In this document: positions 45,401-58,817 of the stretch, piece by piece | How positions within the stretch are numbered: the first letter of the stretch is position 1 | How the letters are laid out: every line of letters starts with the position of its first letter | Assembly: GCA_011009095.1 (NCBI GenBank) | Contig: VTPC01007146.1 | Location: 97,693-161,692 of the forward strand | Length of the DNA stretch: 64,000 nucleotides | Direction of reading: 5' to 3' | Source of the DNA: Ignelater luminosus | Taxonomy: Eukaryota > Arthropoda > Insecta > Coleoptera > Elateridae | Notes under the pieces: model-generated | Told to the model about the DNA's origin: nothing | What the model saw: only the letters and a program-made list of their open reading frames with translations | Database searches by the model: none | Position numbers and translations under genes: made by a program

Positions 45401-48400
45401 AAGTTTGGAAAAACAACCTGCATATTGTTTTGAATTTCCCCAGTATTGTACAACTTTACGCAAAGCGCATCTAATACAGGTCAAAATAAAAAAAACAATT
45501 CTTAAGTTTATCTCATTTCGGTGATTATGGCCAAGAATTATAACAGTGAAAATAGTTTTGTGAACAAATGGCTCACATGTTCATTTGTTATTGAAGTCAA
45601 AATAATTTACATTGGATACTCATAGGTTCAAGAAGTTAATGATTGTCTGACCCAAAATAGAACAATGCAAGCATTGAAGTCTATTAGAAGATTTGACATT
45701 TTTGTTTTTAAATCTGTTACCTTTCTATTTTCTTACGCTTAAGATCTTACAATTTATGATAGCCTGAAAACTATGGAATGTTTGTTGTTCTTCAGGTGGT
45801 ACTTTTTTCCTGATACCAGATTTGCTAATTCATTTGCATTCAATTTCTTCTTCTATATGGCAAGTATAGTATTATACTGACAAGTCTAAGAATGATATTG
45901 AGAAATGAAGAAGCCTAATTCAAAGAAGAGATATAGTTACCTGTAGTAGAATATTACATAGCAATTTAGAATGAAAATTGAAAATATGGAAAAAAGTGTG
46001 CTACCATTTAAAAAAACATTTATGACTTCAATTTGCTTTAGAATTTTGAGACATAGAGTATATATGTAGTAATACATACAATACAATCTCAGTGAAGGAT
46101 TAATTTATTGCTATTATCACCACTTGAACTAAATTAATTGATTTTTTCGTACAATTACAATTAATTAAAGTCGACTAAAAAATAAACGAAATATGAAAAC
46201 AAATAAAAAATAAATATACTTACATCAGTAGAAGGATCAAAATTTTTTATATCAATTTCCGAACCATCGTATGTCCAAGATCCAAATTTAAGTGAACATG
46301 TTTGAGTGTCAAATGGCCAATATCTAAGATTAAAATCACAAAGCGCTACTAATAGTGTTGGAGGGACCCATATAATCTCTCCATTCTCTTTAACGACACA
46401 ATGAGTTCCGCCAAGATGATTTACAGAACTTCCTGTTGCGCTAAAAAGGGCTTGCTGTATTATACACACCCACATACCTGCTTTATTCGCTAATTATTTA
46501 TATATAAAAGTAAAAAAATTAATAGATTTTTACACACCTGTTATACAACATGATATCCGGTTGCCAAATCTCGTGGTCTGCAAAATTGACGTCGGTTAAT
46601 CCACCGTAATCGCTTGAGTTCCATTTTAATTTTTCATCGGTCCATACCTGTACATTGAAAATTAAACGTAGGCAAGTAGATCTTACATTAACTTTTGGTT
46701 TCAGTAAACTAAAAAATAAAATAATTAACTCTTTCGGGAAGACAATCAAACGTATTCTTGCATAGGTAAGGTATAATGGTAAAAATGGATTAAAAAGAAC
46801 TTAATTCATTAACTTATTATTATTTAGAAAAAAACTTCAATACCTTACATAACAATACGATACGTACGTTGTTATTTTCAATTATTTAAACCCAATTTCT
46901 TTTTTTTAACTTTTAGCTTTTATGGTTTCACATTTTAGTTGATCCCTCAGTCCTTGATAATAATTTTCCAACTTCATTTTCATCTATTTCATTGCTTGCA
47001 AAGTTTCTTAAATTGTATCGATTACTGTCAAATAAGTAGCATGAGAATTTTTATTTTCCCTAAATAAAACAAATCAGTAAGCAAAACGAATGTTTCGTGA
47101 TCAATTTACATAACAAGAGTTCATACACTCAGTTGTTCTATAATAAATATTGCAATGATATTATGTGTATCATTGTTACATTAAAAGTAACCTTTAAGGG
47201 CTCAAGTTATGCAAAACTATTTTTATGCAATTTCTTTTACATTAGTGCATGAAACTTAAACTTACAATATCAAAGACAAATACACAGCTCTATGACTAAG
47301 CTGTCTCATTCTTGTATCAAAAATATTTTTTTTCTTCATGGCCGTCTCGTGCAAGGGGTACAAAGCACCCGAGCGGCGATATATGAGAGGCGGCATCGCT
47401 AGTCTTTCGTGCCTCCCATAATTACCCATTTGAGAAGTAAAATAGATTAAATTGTCAGTAGATTTGAGTTTATTATTAGATAATTTCTTGTATGATGAAA
47501 CTGAAATTTCGCCAAATTAGATAAAATCTAACTTATTCGCTTTAAGGTAGGAATGCAACAAAGACGCATTGCAACCCGGAGTTGCGGTCGGGGTCGGAGT
47601 CGATTTTGGATGTAACATACCGAAAAGATTACGCACTCCTTTTCCCCGCCGCCCAAGGAAGTTCAGAACAGTTCTTAGAAGAGAGTTGGTTATAGTTGGA
47701 TTTGAGACTCAAGGACCCCCCACATGACCGGTTTAAAGTCCCAAGAGAGACCTCCTGTGTTCGATTTGAAGTCCGAAGGAGTCCCCATGATGTCCTAGAT
47801 TTGTTGTAGTTTTATATGCTTATATCTAAATTGGTAGGATTGTTTCATAAGGAGGTAGCACCTATGATTCAGATGAAAACGAAGTTTGACAATCTTGTTT
47901 TGTTTTCCTTTTCTAAGCAAAAATAGAGAATCTGTTATTTTCTCTAAAATATTGCTATTGTCTTCCTATCAAAAATGGTGAACGGTTGTCATGGATTTAT
48001 GTATGTTACAATGACATCGCCACTTATGATTTTTTGAATTATAAAATTTTTTTAAATGCAAGTCATAGTTAACTTGGCAGACATCAGAAGAACAATTCCA
48101 AGGGCTTTTCAACAATAATAAGTTTGATATATTTAATTTGAAAAATGCCAAGATTATTCTCAAAAGTCTAACAGACAATATCGCGAAAAGGAAACTCTAT
48201 CAGGGTTGGGCATCGGAGACAAATTGGATTAATTTGCACGTGTAACAACAAACCACTGTCAAAACCAAATCATTTTGACTGGATATCTGCTATAGAGTTA
48301 GTTTCTACTGATAAATGTGTCTTTATAGGATCTGGGCATCCCTGGCAGACTCTGAAAATAAAAGCTATGGTATGCTTAAATAATTGTCTTACGTTAAGGC

Positions 48401-51400
48401 CGTAGACAAGTGAGGGTTTTGGTAGGGTAATACTCCCCCGAAATCAGTTTATCCAATTTACTACTTTGACGATTTTGGTCAGCATGCTGTTACTACTAAA
48501 ATTACTGTTGCTTAACCCCCGAAAAAGATTCTGTCTAAGATCTTGACTGACGTATTCGTTTGCAATAGCATACCGGCACAGCATCTGAGAATCTATTTAC
48601 TTCTACCTAATGTTACCTTCCAAAAATCCGCGGGTTATCTGATGTGTTGTAGAATTGATTATAGACATACCGTTACATTTCTTGTTTTCATGGCCTACTA
48701 TTATTTAAAATCCTTTCTTCAGTAGAGTATCTTGATATCAATTTGATATCTGGCATTAAGTTAGAATGTGGACACATTTCCCAAAGAAAACGGACAAAAT
48801 ATACGTGAATTTCATACTCGCATCGCGAGTGTAAAGGAATCTTAACAGTAAATTCTTCTTCTACCCGTAGTTTAAAATATCAAAAACAATATCAATCAAG
48901 GCATTTTACTCTTTAGGTTTTTGTGTGTTAAACCTATTTTTGGAAATATTCTTGGTATTTCTCCAAAGATTAATACATATGTACATCAAGCTAACGGTTG
49001 AAAACCTTTAAAATTATCTTTCTGGTAGTGGTCAGGCCAAATATGACTTACTTTTAGAAAAATCTAAAACCTGCCTCGAACTCGAAAATTATAAGCGGCT
49101 GTAAAATCCTTAACATGTCGTTGTATTCACTAGTAATGATCCTACATAGATCTACGGAACAGTTTTCATTATTCCGATAGGAAAATGGGAAAGAAAAGAA
49201 TGCTTATAACAAAAAAAACAAAAGAACCAAATTTCGTTTTCCCTAATGAACTTGGCTTGAAACATTAGGAAAGTACAATGCAAACTCCATAGCTCTACCG
49301 CTAACAGCAGAGATATCCATGCATAGATCGAAAATGGAACGCCCTGTAGCTACTTTACAAATTTGTTAATGTGTTCTACAGAGGGGTGGAAAATATCCTA
49401 GAGAAAACCTCGAGTTCTCAATAAATTACAGTATTACAGAAAGAGAAAATTATTAACTTTTCCTGGACGAAATCTATCTTGAAGAATTTAATTTTAAATA
49501 ACGGAGTTTAATTTAGCTTTGATATTAAACAACTTAATGAAGTCTGTTTTAACTTCAATATTTAACGCTATGGTTCTTTTTGTCAGGTAAGATCTAAACA
49601 CTCTCCAAACATCTCACAGCATTTATTACTTTTTAATTACAGTCTTTATTTAATTTATGTGCTTTTTAAGTCCAATGTTTAACATCTGCACAGCACATAT
49701 TTTTATGAACTGCCACCGGCTTCTTTTTTTTTGTCTTCAAACGAGAAAAACAAGTGAATTATGATAATGAAATTGTCAACTGGTTGTCCTAGATTTATTT
49801 GTAATCGGCTGTATTTTATTTTAAAATCTAATTTTATGATTAAATTAAAATTAAAGCGATGTTTTCAATTAGAAGTAAACCTATATCCTGTATAGGTAAG
49901 GGAATGCCAATAAGTATTGTAGATGTATTACCGAAACAGTTTGACATAAAATATGTATATTCTCAGAAATAATGAAATTTGCATAAATTTATTCCCCTTG
50001 TCAACAATATAGAATTTTGTTTAGTCTTGGCGTGGGCAAAGAATGTCTTTTTAATAATCCTTTTTCATAATATTTTAAGGCCAACAAGAATTGCGTCTTG
50101 TTTATATCATGCGCTTATAAGTAGGTACGATTTTTAAAGAATTCTCATGAAGTAGTAAAAAAACTTAACGGATATCCGCACTTGAATAAAAGGTGTCAGT
50201 GAGTGATGTAATGCAGCAAATTTATTTTTAAGTTTGTAATCTTTAGAATTATATTCAGTTAGTAAACAATATACATAAGTAAGAGGAATTAAGATTTATT
50301 TAAAAATTACTTTATATTATTTATTCTTACCAGTCTTATCCAAGCGTTTACGCTAATGGTCGATTTGAATTCATTTATTTCCACGTGCAGAATAGTCATC
50401 CCTATTGTCACAGTTGTCGTGTTGTAATGCTGAGTGGGTCTTGCGAATTTATCATAACTTAATAACAGATCTTGCTTGAGCTTGTCTGTATGGGTAGCAT
50501 TCCATATAGGCTTTGGACGTATCTCTGCATTGATAAATTGTTTCCTTTAATAAATTAGTACTTTGTCATTTTTTATTACACATGCAGTGATAAACAGGAA
50601 TTTTATATCAAAACTATGCTGTTATTATCATTTTCTAGCTTGTAATTACGAATTGTTTTTATCAAAGAATATTAATGCAACATTGTAACCTTGAAAGAGA
50701 GATCAGTAAACCTTACATTGACAATTAAAAACATTAATTGAGGTTAGGTTTCCTTCCTTTCCTTTTCCTGGCTATGCCACTAATTCTTAACCAGTGAATT
50801 TTGTATTATAGACCTGTTAGGCCTAATTATCACATTATTACGATTTTATGTTTGCCAAAATAAACCACGGTGTCAGTTGATTCTTTGCAGGGATTTTAAG
50901 TGAAAGGGAATCTCGTGCGCCATTTTATATTTATGAACTTGAAGTTAAAGTGATAAAGTAAAATCCTCCCATTGCCTTTCCTTAGTAAAGTTAAATTATA
51001 AACCGATACACATAATTAAATATCTAGACTGTCTATACTACAACTGGTAAACTGCGTTTATTTTTAGTTGGTTCAATCAAGTAAAAGTCAAATGCTTAAC
51101 AATTTTTCGGCTTGTTAAACAGTATTTGCTTTTCTCATAGTGACTTGTTTTTATAGAAAATGTGTTGCGACAGGTACTGTGTATTCAATTCGTCTAAATA
51201 TTTCTTGGTCGGAAACTTTTTAGAAGCAAATGAAATAAACTTTTATCATCCTAAAGAGTTGGAAAATTTAAGTACGGGATTTTGTGTTTATCTGGGCCGA
51301 AGGTAACTTGCAATCAGTCTATTGTTCCTTAAGTTAAGGAGATTGAACCAAGTAGAAATGAATGCACTATATATTTAAATCGCCGATTTTAGTGCCGTTT

Positions 51401-54400
51401 CAGACGAGCGGTTTTCTACCGCCCGGTATTGAATTCGCACGGCATATCTTGAAACGTTTTCACATGGACGGGTTGTTTTTGGTTGTTCAACGCTGGTTAT
51501 TATATGTTTTGTACAAACGCCACTGCTATTTAAATATCCGCGAAATAATTTCGTTTGTGTGAAAAGAGGTATTTATACTTGCGGAAAAAATTCCGCTTGG
51601 TAGAAAACCGTTAGTCTAAATAGGAATTTTGAGATCAATTATTGACAAATTTAATTTTAGAAAAGTCTACGATCTACTAGATATTTGCTAAAAATAAAAT
51701 GTTCGATTTGGACTTCAATATATTCTAAACAAAATAAAATGTTATAAGGAAGGTAGGTTGACACAGAATGTGAAAACGACATTTTCACAATTTCTTTTTG
51801 TTTTATAACGAAGTTGTAAATGTAAACTTTTTTTAGTGGAGCGCCCATTTGATTTTGATACAGTTGAATACTGGTTGAGTAGCTCCTACTGCATGTTGTT
51901 TGAGATGTAATGGTGTCATGTGCAGTCATTCACTGCTTGTGATAGTTGTTGAATGAAACTATTTTTTTGTGTTTCCACTAGAGTATCCAGATATATTCTT
52001 GAAAAGTCGAGAAATTCAAATGCCAAATTTTGATATTTTTTAATTTGTCAGGTTTGCGTGACCTGAATCTTCTGGTAAAATGACCCGCTTGTGATTGACA
52101 TGCTTCAGTATGTAAATTGATACCATGACGTTACTTTCTTTTAATATTACAGATTTAGATTGTAGATAAAGTTTGAACTTTTGAACCTGACTTACTATTT
52201 TAATTAGTCTATTTTATACGCAGTTTGCAACTACAAAACTGCTCTTTGTCGGCACAGCTTTATTGTACCACTTTTCACACTGATCATACTGAATTCAGTT
52301 TAGAACAAATCTTGCGAAACAGATGCAGTTCCAATCCCTGAATGAATTGCTTCTACTCTTTGTTTTAATGGCTGTGTTTGCTTTTATCATCTAATTTGCT
52401 TTGAGCTCTGCTTCATGATCCGCGATTTGCTTCAAACAATGCTTTTTAAAATATATTTGTTTTTTTTGACACCAGCATAATACTATGACTTAAATAACTC
52501 ATCATGTTGATAAAGTATACTACGTACTATAATAATCATAACAAATTAAATAATTTTCAAAGTACTTCTTCATTGGAAAATTGCTAATTGATGAACGTGT
52601 TCTTACATGAACACGAAGGCTTGTCAGTACTACACACGACGTATTATGACAGAAAAGTTTTTGTATTTGGTACTGACGAACGTACTGCAGCATCTCATGC
52701 AATGAAATGGCACCTATAAGATTCCAAAACAAAAGAAATGTATTTTGACCCGATTCGCCTCGATTTATTTTAGAACACAATCCTTAAACACTTCTTATGA
52801 ATGTTAGAACTTCCTGTTTAATACAACTTATTTGTTCTTGTATAGTAAGCCGTTGAGTCTGATTGATTTTCATACAAGAACTGCTTTTTCTCAAATAAGT
52901 TTCAATGTATCATTGGAAAGCAATCCAACTGTACCAAAATCAAGTAGGTGTTCCATTAAATAAGAAGTTTGACTTCGGTTTCTATCTCGCGCCAAAACAA
53001 TAGCCATTTGTAAAAACATTGTTTTCAAATTCTGTATGAATCTTCTCATAATCTCATAACTCTGAAAGAATTTGATGGTTTCTTGTTTTTATGAAAAATT
53101 TATAAGCCTTAAACAATAAAAATACCAATAAATGGATCTCTAACACTACGAACTTTTCTGTAGTTTATTCAACTTTGTATTTATAGTTTACTAGATTCTT
53201 TCCATGCAAGTGCTAAATCTTACAAACAGATTGTATATGGAAATCAATGTACACAGAAAATCGAAACTTACAAAATTGAAAAAACTTTATCGGACAACAC
53301 AAATAATATTGAATATAAGCTGTTTTGCTGTGTTTGTGTATAAATACTTTGGTCGAATTATTCCAAACAGAAACGTCTTTGAACACTTATATTGGTTCAG
53401 AGCTTTCAGGTTCCCTCATACTAGTGATGGTCATTAGTAAATTCGCACAGGTTACCAGGCAATATCAGAAAATTAGATTTCTTGACTTTTCTAGGTTTTC
53501 CAGCCTATTTCTAAGAAAAACTCCATACCCACCGACGTAACAATGACAAGCTGTTCTAATAGAGAAATCTATAACGAATTATTTAATTGAGATTTCCACA
53601 TTAAAAAACACCAAAAAATAAACAATAAGCGGTAGTTTTAAACGCCTAGGTGGCTTAGATGGTAGGTGACACCGATATTAAAACGAGGAAGAAAAGTCTC
53701 ACTTTGCATGTAGGTACCATCCGAAACTTATAATTTGCATATCAAACAATAGTTCGTAGCTACATACAGTTGTATTATACTGAAGGCGTTTTCGGAAATT
53801 CGCTCTGAACAATTGGGTTTCGACCCGATTATAACCTAAGCATTTGTTTATTTGACACGGTTCGCTACCCAGCATTCAGAAAACTACAGAACTGTAACCG
53901 GGGTGCTTACCCAGTCAGTTTAAAGTAACCCTGGTCGACGAGTACGGTTGAATGGGTTAGCAGAAATTTGTGACGTTTGTGAGGTTAGAAAGTTCAAGAT
54001 TCAAAAACATCAAGGAATTTTTGTGCGTAATTGTTTCAGCATGGATTCAAAACAAAAAATTGTAGCTATTGCTGCTAGTTTCCTTTTTTCTGGCGACTCT
54101 GAAGATGACGGAGAGAATATTATGGTTGTTGCTCATCAATTTGAAAAATGAGAAAACATAAAAGTTGTTCGGCAAATGTGGGTATCACTCGATTAACCCG
54201 ACCAACCTGCTGACGTCAGATGCTTGACCCAGATATATTACCAGGTTGAATTTCCAAAAACGCCTTGAGTATCTTAAGAAAGCAAAAATTTTTTTCAGGA
54301 CGTTTTCTGGCTCTTTAAGTAAAAATTCGACCTAGTGAATCACAATTAGGGTATTGCCATCTAAGACTTTTGTTGGAAATTGCCATTGATTTTGCAATTG

Positions 54401-57333
54401 CAGAAAAATGATATGGCAAAGTCAGTTCTACAGGAAAACATGGTTAGAGTCAAGAAAAACAAACAAGGAAGAAGAAAAGTGAAGAAAAAGAAAAGAAATA
54501 AAGATGGAAAGAAAAGAAGACACAACTGAGAATAAATTTAAAAAAACCAATAAGAAAGTGGAAAAAATGAAACGAAAAATATAAATGGGCCAGAAACAGA
54601 GTACAAAATATAGAACAAGAGAACTCTTATCTCCAATCTTATACCACATATTGAAGATTATTATTAAATTCTTTAATTTACTGCTACTAGTGGAAAATAG
54701 TACAAATACGTTATTGTCAAGATTGTTACTAAGTCTTGAACAAAATACTGCTGTTTAGTTTCAGCAAGTTGTTGTTTTTAGCCAAATTTCCTTACTTTTA
54801 CCCTTTTACTGTATAATGAAATTCCTTGACTTTTCCAAGTTGCTGGCTACCTCGTTCGTAATATTTCCGCATTTTATAAATGGTCTTTCCATATTCAATC
54901 ATGTATACCAATTGGGTATTACAGAAATCTTGACATTTACATTGCTTAAGAACTTTGCTTACAAAAGTGTCTAAAACCGAGACAGGAATTAATTGAAGCT
55001 TCTTATTTACAAACATACCTCTTCAAGCAGAGAACATATGTAATGCTGTAATGTAACAATATCTACAATCAGGTGGCCTTAAAAAGCGTCACTTGATCCA
55101 AATGTCTTATTCCAGACTGGTATGGAGATGTCAAGAAAAATTCAAAACATTGGCAGAACAGAATGTAATAAAACTCATTTAGGTGCCTTAAAAGTAACAA
55201 AAGAGCTGATGAACTTACAAAGAAAAATGGTTAGTAACACCATACCACTTCTAGAAATCACAAACAGTACAGTCTGTGAGCAAATTAAAAATCGTACTTG
55301 AGAGCAACATAGAAGACAAAAACACGGAAATGTCTACATGAATTGGCTCAAGTAGGATGAGAGCTGAAGAATTGTTTACTTCAAACAAGATTTAGTTAAC
55401 GTAAGAAAAATAACAAACTGAACATATAGCAGAGCATGCACCTGCGAAAAGCGATCTAGATAAGAAATATAAAATCCAGACATTGTAGATTGTCCAAGCA
55501 GGAGACAAAAGCACTCTATAATATTGTATGTGAATAAGAGGTTTTGGATTGCAAAAGACAACAACACACATTCGTAGAATACAATACATAAGAGAATCCC
55601 CTGTAATATGTACCAGTACTACAATAGAAAATGTGAGGTTAAACACAGTAAACATGTTCAGCTGTTTGAAACAAATGTTAAACAATCATTATGACGATAC
55701 CCAGGTATAAAATCAAAAATAGAGCAAACAAAAAATGTTAACATAACAAAGCTGTACTTAAATATAAGTGTAAGGTTAACTAAATTCTATATCTTCCCTA
55801 CATTGCTGTATGGATCTATGGAGATCTGGGTACTAACAAAAAGTGAAATTGGGAGCTTTCGAATTTTGGGTGTACAGGCGAATTTTAAGAATATCGTAGA
55901 TATAAGAATGAGCAATGAACCAATATTGACAGGATATCGAAATTAAAATTGCCTCAAGTGATAATTAAAACAACGAAAATTGGCTGAGTAAGAAGAAAAA
56001 ATAAAACTTAGGGGAATGGTGTGGTTTTAAATAATTGGTTACAATCCTTCAGATTGCAAATTCATTAATGAGTAAAACTGTTAAATGTAAGCCAAATTAA
56101 AAAGTAAGAAATATTCAAAAACCAACACTCTTCGAAATATAAGGGAGGCGTTACTACTTTATTTATGGCGGAAAAAACTATCTAAATATTATTTTTGAAA
56201 AGGAAAGAAAAACCCAACAAAAGCAATAGGCCTAAAAGTAATTATTTTCTGAAAAAAATGTGAATGCAAGTTTAAAAAAGAGAAATCAAATATTCAAAAG
56301 AACGAACTAGAAGATAATTTAAGTACCTACGCCAAAACAATTGATATTTATTTGTAATTAATCAAAAAACGACTAAGAACTAAGGTAGAATTCCGTAAGT
56401 TCCAAAATCTGAACCGTAATTGTAATTAGTTTATATCTTAATGCTGCGTTATGCTTTTAGTAAAACCAACATTTCAATTTAGTCGTTGGTGTTAAGTGAC
56501 GACAATTACTATCGCCATCTTTTCTGACAGAACTGCAGTTACAAATAATTTGCGAGCTCGTGTGCCCTACCTTATTAAATTATTGTTATTATATTGATTG
56601 TTTCTTTTATATATGTACCTCCTTCTTGCTGAAGTACTTGCGGCAATCTCTTCCCAAATTCTTTAAATTGTATAAATTAAATGGTGAATTTCAATTTGTA
56701 GAGTTAGAGCCGACAGTAGTAATTATTGTAAAAAGGTATTAAATTGTCAAATTTGACACTTCATACTTAGAAAATTCTGAGTACTTACTATTTAACTATT
56801 GAAAACGATCTTTCGAAGTTTGTTATAAGAATGCTACGTGTAGAATTGCTGAATATCATTTTATTTTGTTCAATTTACTACTGTAATTTATTATAATAAT
56901 AATTTGGCAGCTTAAAGCCCAAGATATTAAATAATATCTATTTAGTGTAGATAATAAATAACAAAATAATAAACGTAATATAAAAACAATAATTAACAAC
57001 ATTATTTTCTAAAACGGAAAATTTTATTTTCCTTTTCATATTATTCTATTTGTCTTTTCTTTATCTTCTCTTGTTTTGCATTTACAACAATTTGTTTACC
57101 ATAGCTACTGTATTATAGGTTAAGTATGCAACGAATGAAAATCAAAAAGGTGTATGGAAAATACTTCTTGTAGTTGTCAATTAAGATCAGTTAAACTAAT
57201 TAAAGCGAAAATTTAGTTTTAACGTACGAACAGATGCAAATCCAGAGTTTCCATTATTCGACTGTGAATCACAATCACATAGTGTAAAACACAACACAAG
57301 AACCACTAACTTTCGACACTGTTTAAAAGCCAT
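39489..57333 (-). CDS. Divergent nicotinic acetylcholine receptor alpha-type subunit (complete, 8 exons)
   Basis: Coding exons in transcript order are 57333-57228, 50524-50331, 46647-46538, 46440-46224, 43724-43556, 43500-43348, 43294-43125 and 39710-39489. All are GT-AG with matching phases and give 446 residues. The product starts with a signal peptide (MAFKQCRKLVVLVLCFTLC). It has the extracellular domain with VWTDEKLKWNSSDYGG, IWQPDIMLYN, the Cys-loop CDFNLRYWPFDTQTC (about 171-185) and FGSWTYDG. Loop C is HYTCCDAPY, whose adjacent cysteines mark an alpha-type subunit. TM1 ends GFWLPPQAGEK; TM2 is about 285-304 and TM3 LFYSSSLYIVCFSML. A short cytoplasmic loop and TM4 (DWVLLAAAVDRIAFVF) finish the protein. 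It is a ligand-gated cation channel subunit of neuronal membranes. The pore and the short loop resemble the divergent insect group (alpha9-11 and beta3-like), not core alpha1-7. The third exon is 110 bases, a conserved size in this family. An upstream in-frame ATG-like start at 57408 would bury the signal peptide. Confidence 0.93.
40867..41266. other. Assembly gap (400 N)
   Basis: A run of exactly 400 unknown bases lies in the last intron of the receptor gene. Its round length suggests an estimated scaffold gap. Open frames drawn through it are artefacts. Confidence 0.99.
41830..42560 (+). pseudogene. Jockey-type LINE fragment (RNase H and C-terminal region)
   Basis: The plus strand shows YTDRSKIETGSEAGIYS (start of an RNase H domain, first catalytic Asp in YTD), then SRAALNVLA-like sequence AALNVLANPKVTSRLIWKCL. 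After breaks come ESNEIADEL and GAPKSRVREKM. An open stretch at 42282-42542 gives LPGHVSVMGYLSKIDL, CRMCNMEPETVQHILC and a terminal tail. This order (RNase H, then a linker, then a CCHC-type knuckle) is the end of a jockey-group element ORF2. Stops at about 41960, 42110 and 42246 show that it is dead. It sits antisense in the last receptor intron. Confidence 0.75.
44270..44350 (-). repeat. tRNA-related SINE-like fragment
   Basis: On the minus strand a perfect box-B sequence ggttcgagtcc follows a weak box A (aatggtataagca) at normal spacing. The flanks do not complete a cloverleaf, so this is a SINE head or tRNA relic and not a gene. Confidence 0.4.
44351..46223. other. Intron 4 remainder of the receptor gene
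   Basis: AT-rich intronic sequence. A 70-codon open frame at 45262-45474 is basic and unremarkable. No repeat family was identified. Confidence 0.35.
46648..50330. other. Intron 2 of the receptor gene, with a G+C-rich repeat relic
   Basis: Most is AT-rich. A G+C-rich block at about 47336-47800 (for example aagcacccgagcggcgat and cggtcggggtcggagtcg) differs sharply in base composition and looks like decayed foreign or transposon sequence without a recognisable frame. About 34 bases near 48871-48902 match 1502-1534. The sequence gaacgccctgta near 49330 is a possible inverted 'tacagggcg' element end. Confidence 0.35.
51390..51628. mobile_element. Small inverted-repeat element (MITE)
   Basis: The left part (51394-51420) contains cagacgagcggttttctacc and the right part (51599-51625), read inverted, contains agactaacggttttctacc. 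The element is about 230 bases, non-coding, and lies in receptor intron 1. Class unknown. Confidence 0.5.
53780..54269 (+). mobile_element. Inverted-repeat element, possible PIF/Harbinger derivative
   Basis: The ends are ctgaaggcgttttcggaaat and, inverted, ctcaaggcgtttttggaaat, each flanked by TA. An inner short frame (54041-54151) gives MDSKQKIVAIAASFLF then SGDSEDDGENIMVV and a stop. This acidic start resembles the beginning of PIF/Harbinger-type transposases of insects. The catalytic part is absent, so this would be an internally deleted copy. The class assignment is tentative. Confidence 0.45.
54300..54780 (+). repeat. Dispersed repeat with purine-rich core, copy 2
   Basis: The left flank (tggctctttaagt at 54308, then atcacaattaggg and tggcaaagt) parallels 34877-35000. 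A shorter A/G-rich core (about 54430-54560) and a right flank ending in tcagcaag (54763) follow. It is in the same orientation as copy 1. Confidence 0.5.
55130..56040 (+). pseudogene. LINE fragment (reverse-transcriptase C-terminal debris)
   Basis: The plus strand contains SNKRADELTKK-like sequence (RNase H style, near 55197) and, further on, VRLTKFYIFPTLLYGSMEIW, VLTKSEIGSFRILGVQ and RMSNEPIL. The latter match the order 'R-xxxx-PxLLYGSExW-xLxK-xxxxxEM...RxLGI' found near the end of RTE/I-type reverse transcriptases. Many stops; inactive. It lies antisense in receptor intron 1. Confidence 0.5.
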
Positions 57334-57408
57334 TTCATTGCAAATGCTTCTCAATCTGTTCTTACAGCGTTCAATTCTCGACTTTATTTGATAAACGTTT
57401 CCTGTCAA

Positions 57409-58504
57409 CGGACGTTTTTATCGTTTCTCACCCACTACTCGTACTTGAATCTTGTTAAATTTTATTCAGACGTTCATGGGACGGTTTATTTGCCACTTAA
57501 AATGCTGTTGCCAAACAATTGTTTGCAATTGAACGGATTATTCTATATTTCTATTAATAAAAACTCGTGCTGAAGAATGAAAATGAAATTCTTATAATGA
57601 AATTGCGCAGATTTTTAAATTGATTTACTTGAGGTTTCTGGTTGGTAAAAATTAAAATAAAGTTTAATTGTCGTAATTTAAATAATGAATTACGAGTTTC
57701 CATTCATGCTTTGAATAGTGTTTGAACAAAATTACAAAAATATAGGTTATTATGAAATAATTAATGGCCAGTTAGTCATTTTAAACAGATAATTCATGCA
57801 CACATCATTTTTCTTTTCGAATTTCGCCGTAGTCGACTTCACGCCTGATTGAAAAATTATGAGGCTTGAATGATGTATGGACTTGATATCTAATAAAGCA
57901 AAATTAATACTTGAAAGCTACCTTTAGAAAAATTAGCGTTAAATGGGTATTTCAAGAATGGTATCTGGTAGAACTTTGCTGTAACAACAATTTTTGACTT
58001 GAAACTAAAAGATATATTTTCAATATAGATACATTTATGTTTATTAGAGCATTCTATACATAATACAAACTAGAATTTTCAACTTTTATCAGTTAACAGT
58101 GGAAGATCACGTGCAATAGGTTTTGGTGTTTGAGTAATCTACCATATTAATGACGAATTCGGTTTAAACAGGATATTTTTTGTGATCTCTTTCCGTAAAT
58201 GACACGAATTTGTTTCAATAATAATTTTCTATTATCCAAGTAAAAAATCTCGACACTTCACTTTAAAACGTTTTGAATATTTCAATTTTTAAAGTATATC
58301 AATATATTATTTTGGTTATAATGTATAAATTTTATTTTCGTCTTTTAATTTGTGTCCTTTACAGCAAGAAATCAAGAATTTTTCAATATCTCTCAATATT
58401 AACTAACAAAATAGCAGATTAAACTGTAGCATAAGACCCACTCTCTTATAATAATATAAGTATTGTTTTTTTCCAGACGAATACTTTTCTGTGATGCGGA
58501 TATT
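57409..58504. other. Upstream region of the receptor gene
   Basis: This region should contain the receptor promoter and 5' untranslated region on the minus strand. No TATA box or other regulatory motif could be supported. No gene or clear repeat was seen. Confidence 0.35.
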
Positions 58505-58817
58505 TAGTGCCGTAAATAGTGGACGCAAAAGCCCGCAATGCGGGGGGGGCCCGAAGGATTTGGGGGCTCCACAGTCGTTTACAGATATGAAATAAAAATA
58601 GCCATATAATTAGAAAAGTCTGAATAAATGAAATTTCAACTGTCCAGTTCATTTGTTTTGTTATATACGTATCTACTACCACAATTTAAAAATACATTGT
58701 AGTGTAAAGTGCAGTTTCTTTAAATATCTATGATTATATATCATGAAGTACTAGATGGCCTCGAAATTATGTTTGCGGGCCTTGCGAGGAGGCCCTAAAA
58801 TTATATTTACGCCACTG
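58505..58817. mobile_element. Non-autonomous hAT-type element (313 bp)
   Basis: The ends tagtgccgtaaat and, inverted, cagtggcgtaaat fit the hAT consensus (YAGNGNYNTA-like). They are flanked by an 8-base target duplication, cggatatt at 58497-58504 and cgggtatt at 58818-58825, with one mismatch. Sub-terminal parts carry gcccgcaatgcggg and gcgggccttgcg. No coding frame. Confidence 0.7.

Noticed and set aside
51362..51562. 66-codon open frame
   Set aside because: It lies inside a small inverted-repeat element and has no conserved motif.
53641..53740. tRNA-like box A (gtggcttagatggtaggtga)
   Set aside because: No box B at proper spacing and no cloverleaf; at most a SINE scrap.
57334..57408. Upstream extension of the receptor start (MTGNVYQIKSRIERC...)
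   Set aside because: It would place 25 charged residues before a clear signal peptide; the ATG at 57333 fits better.
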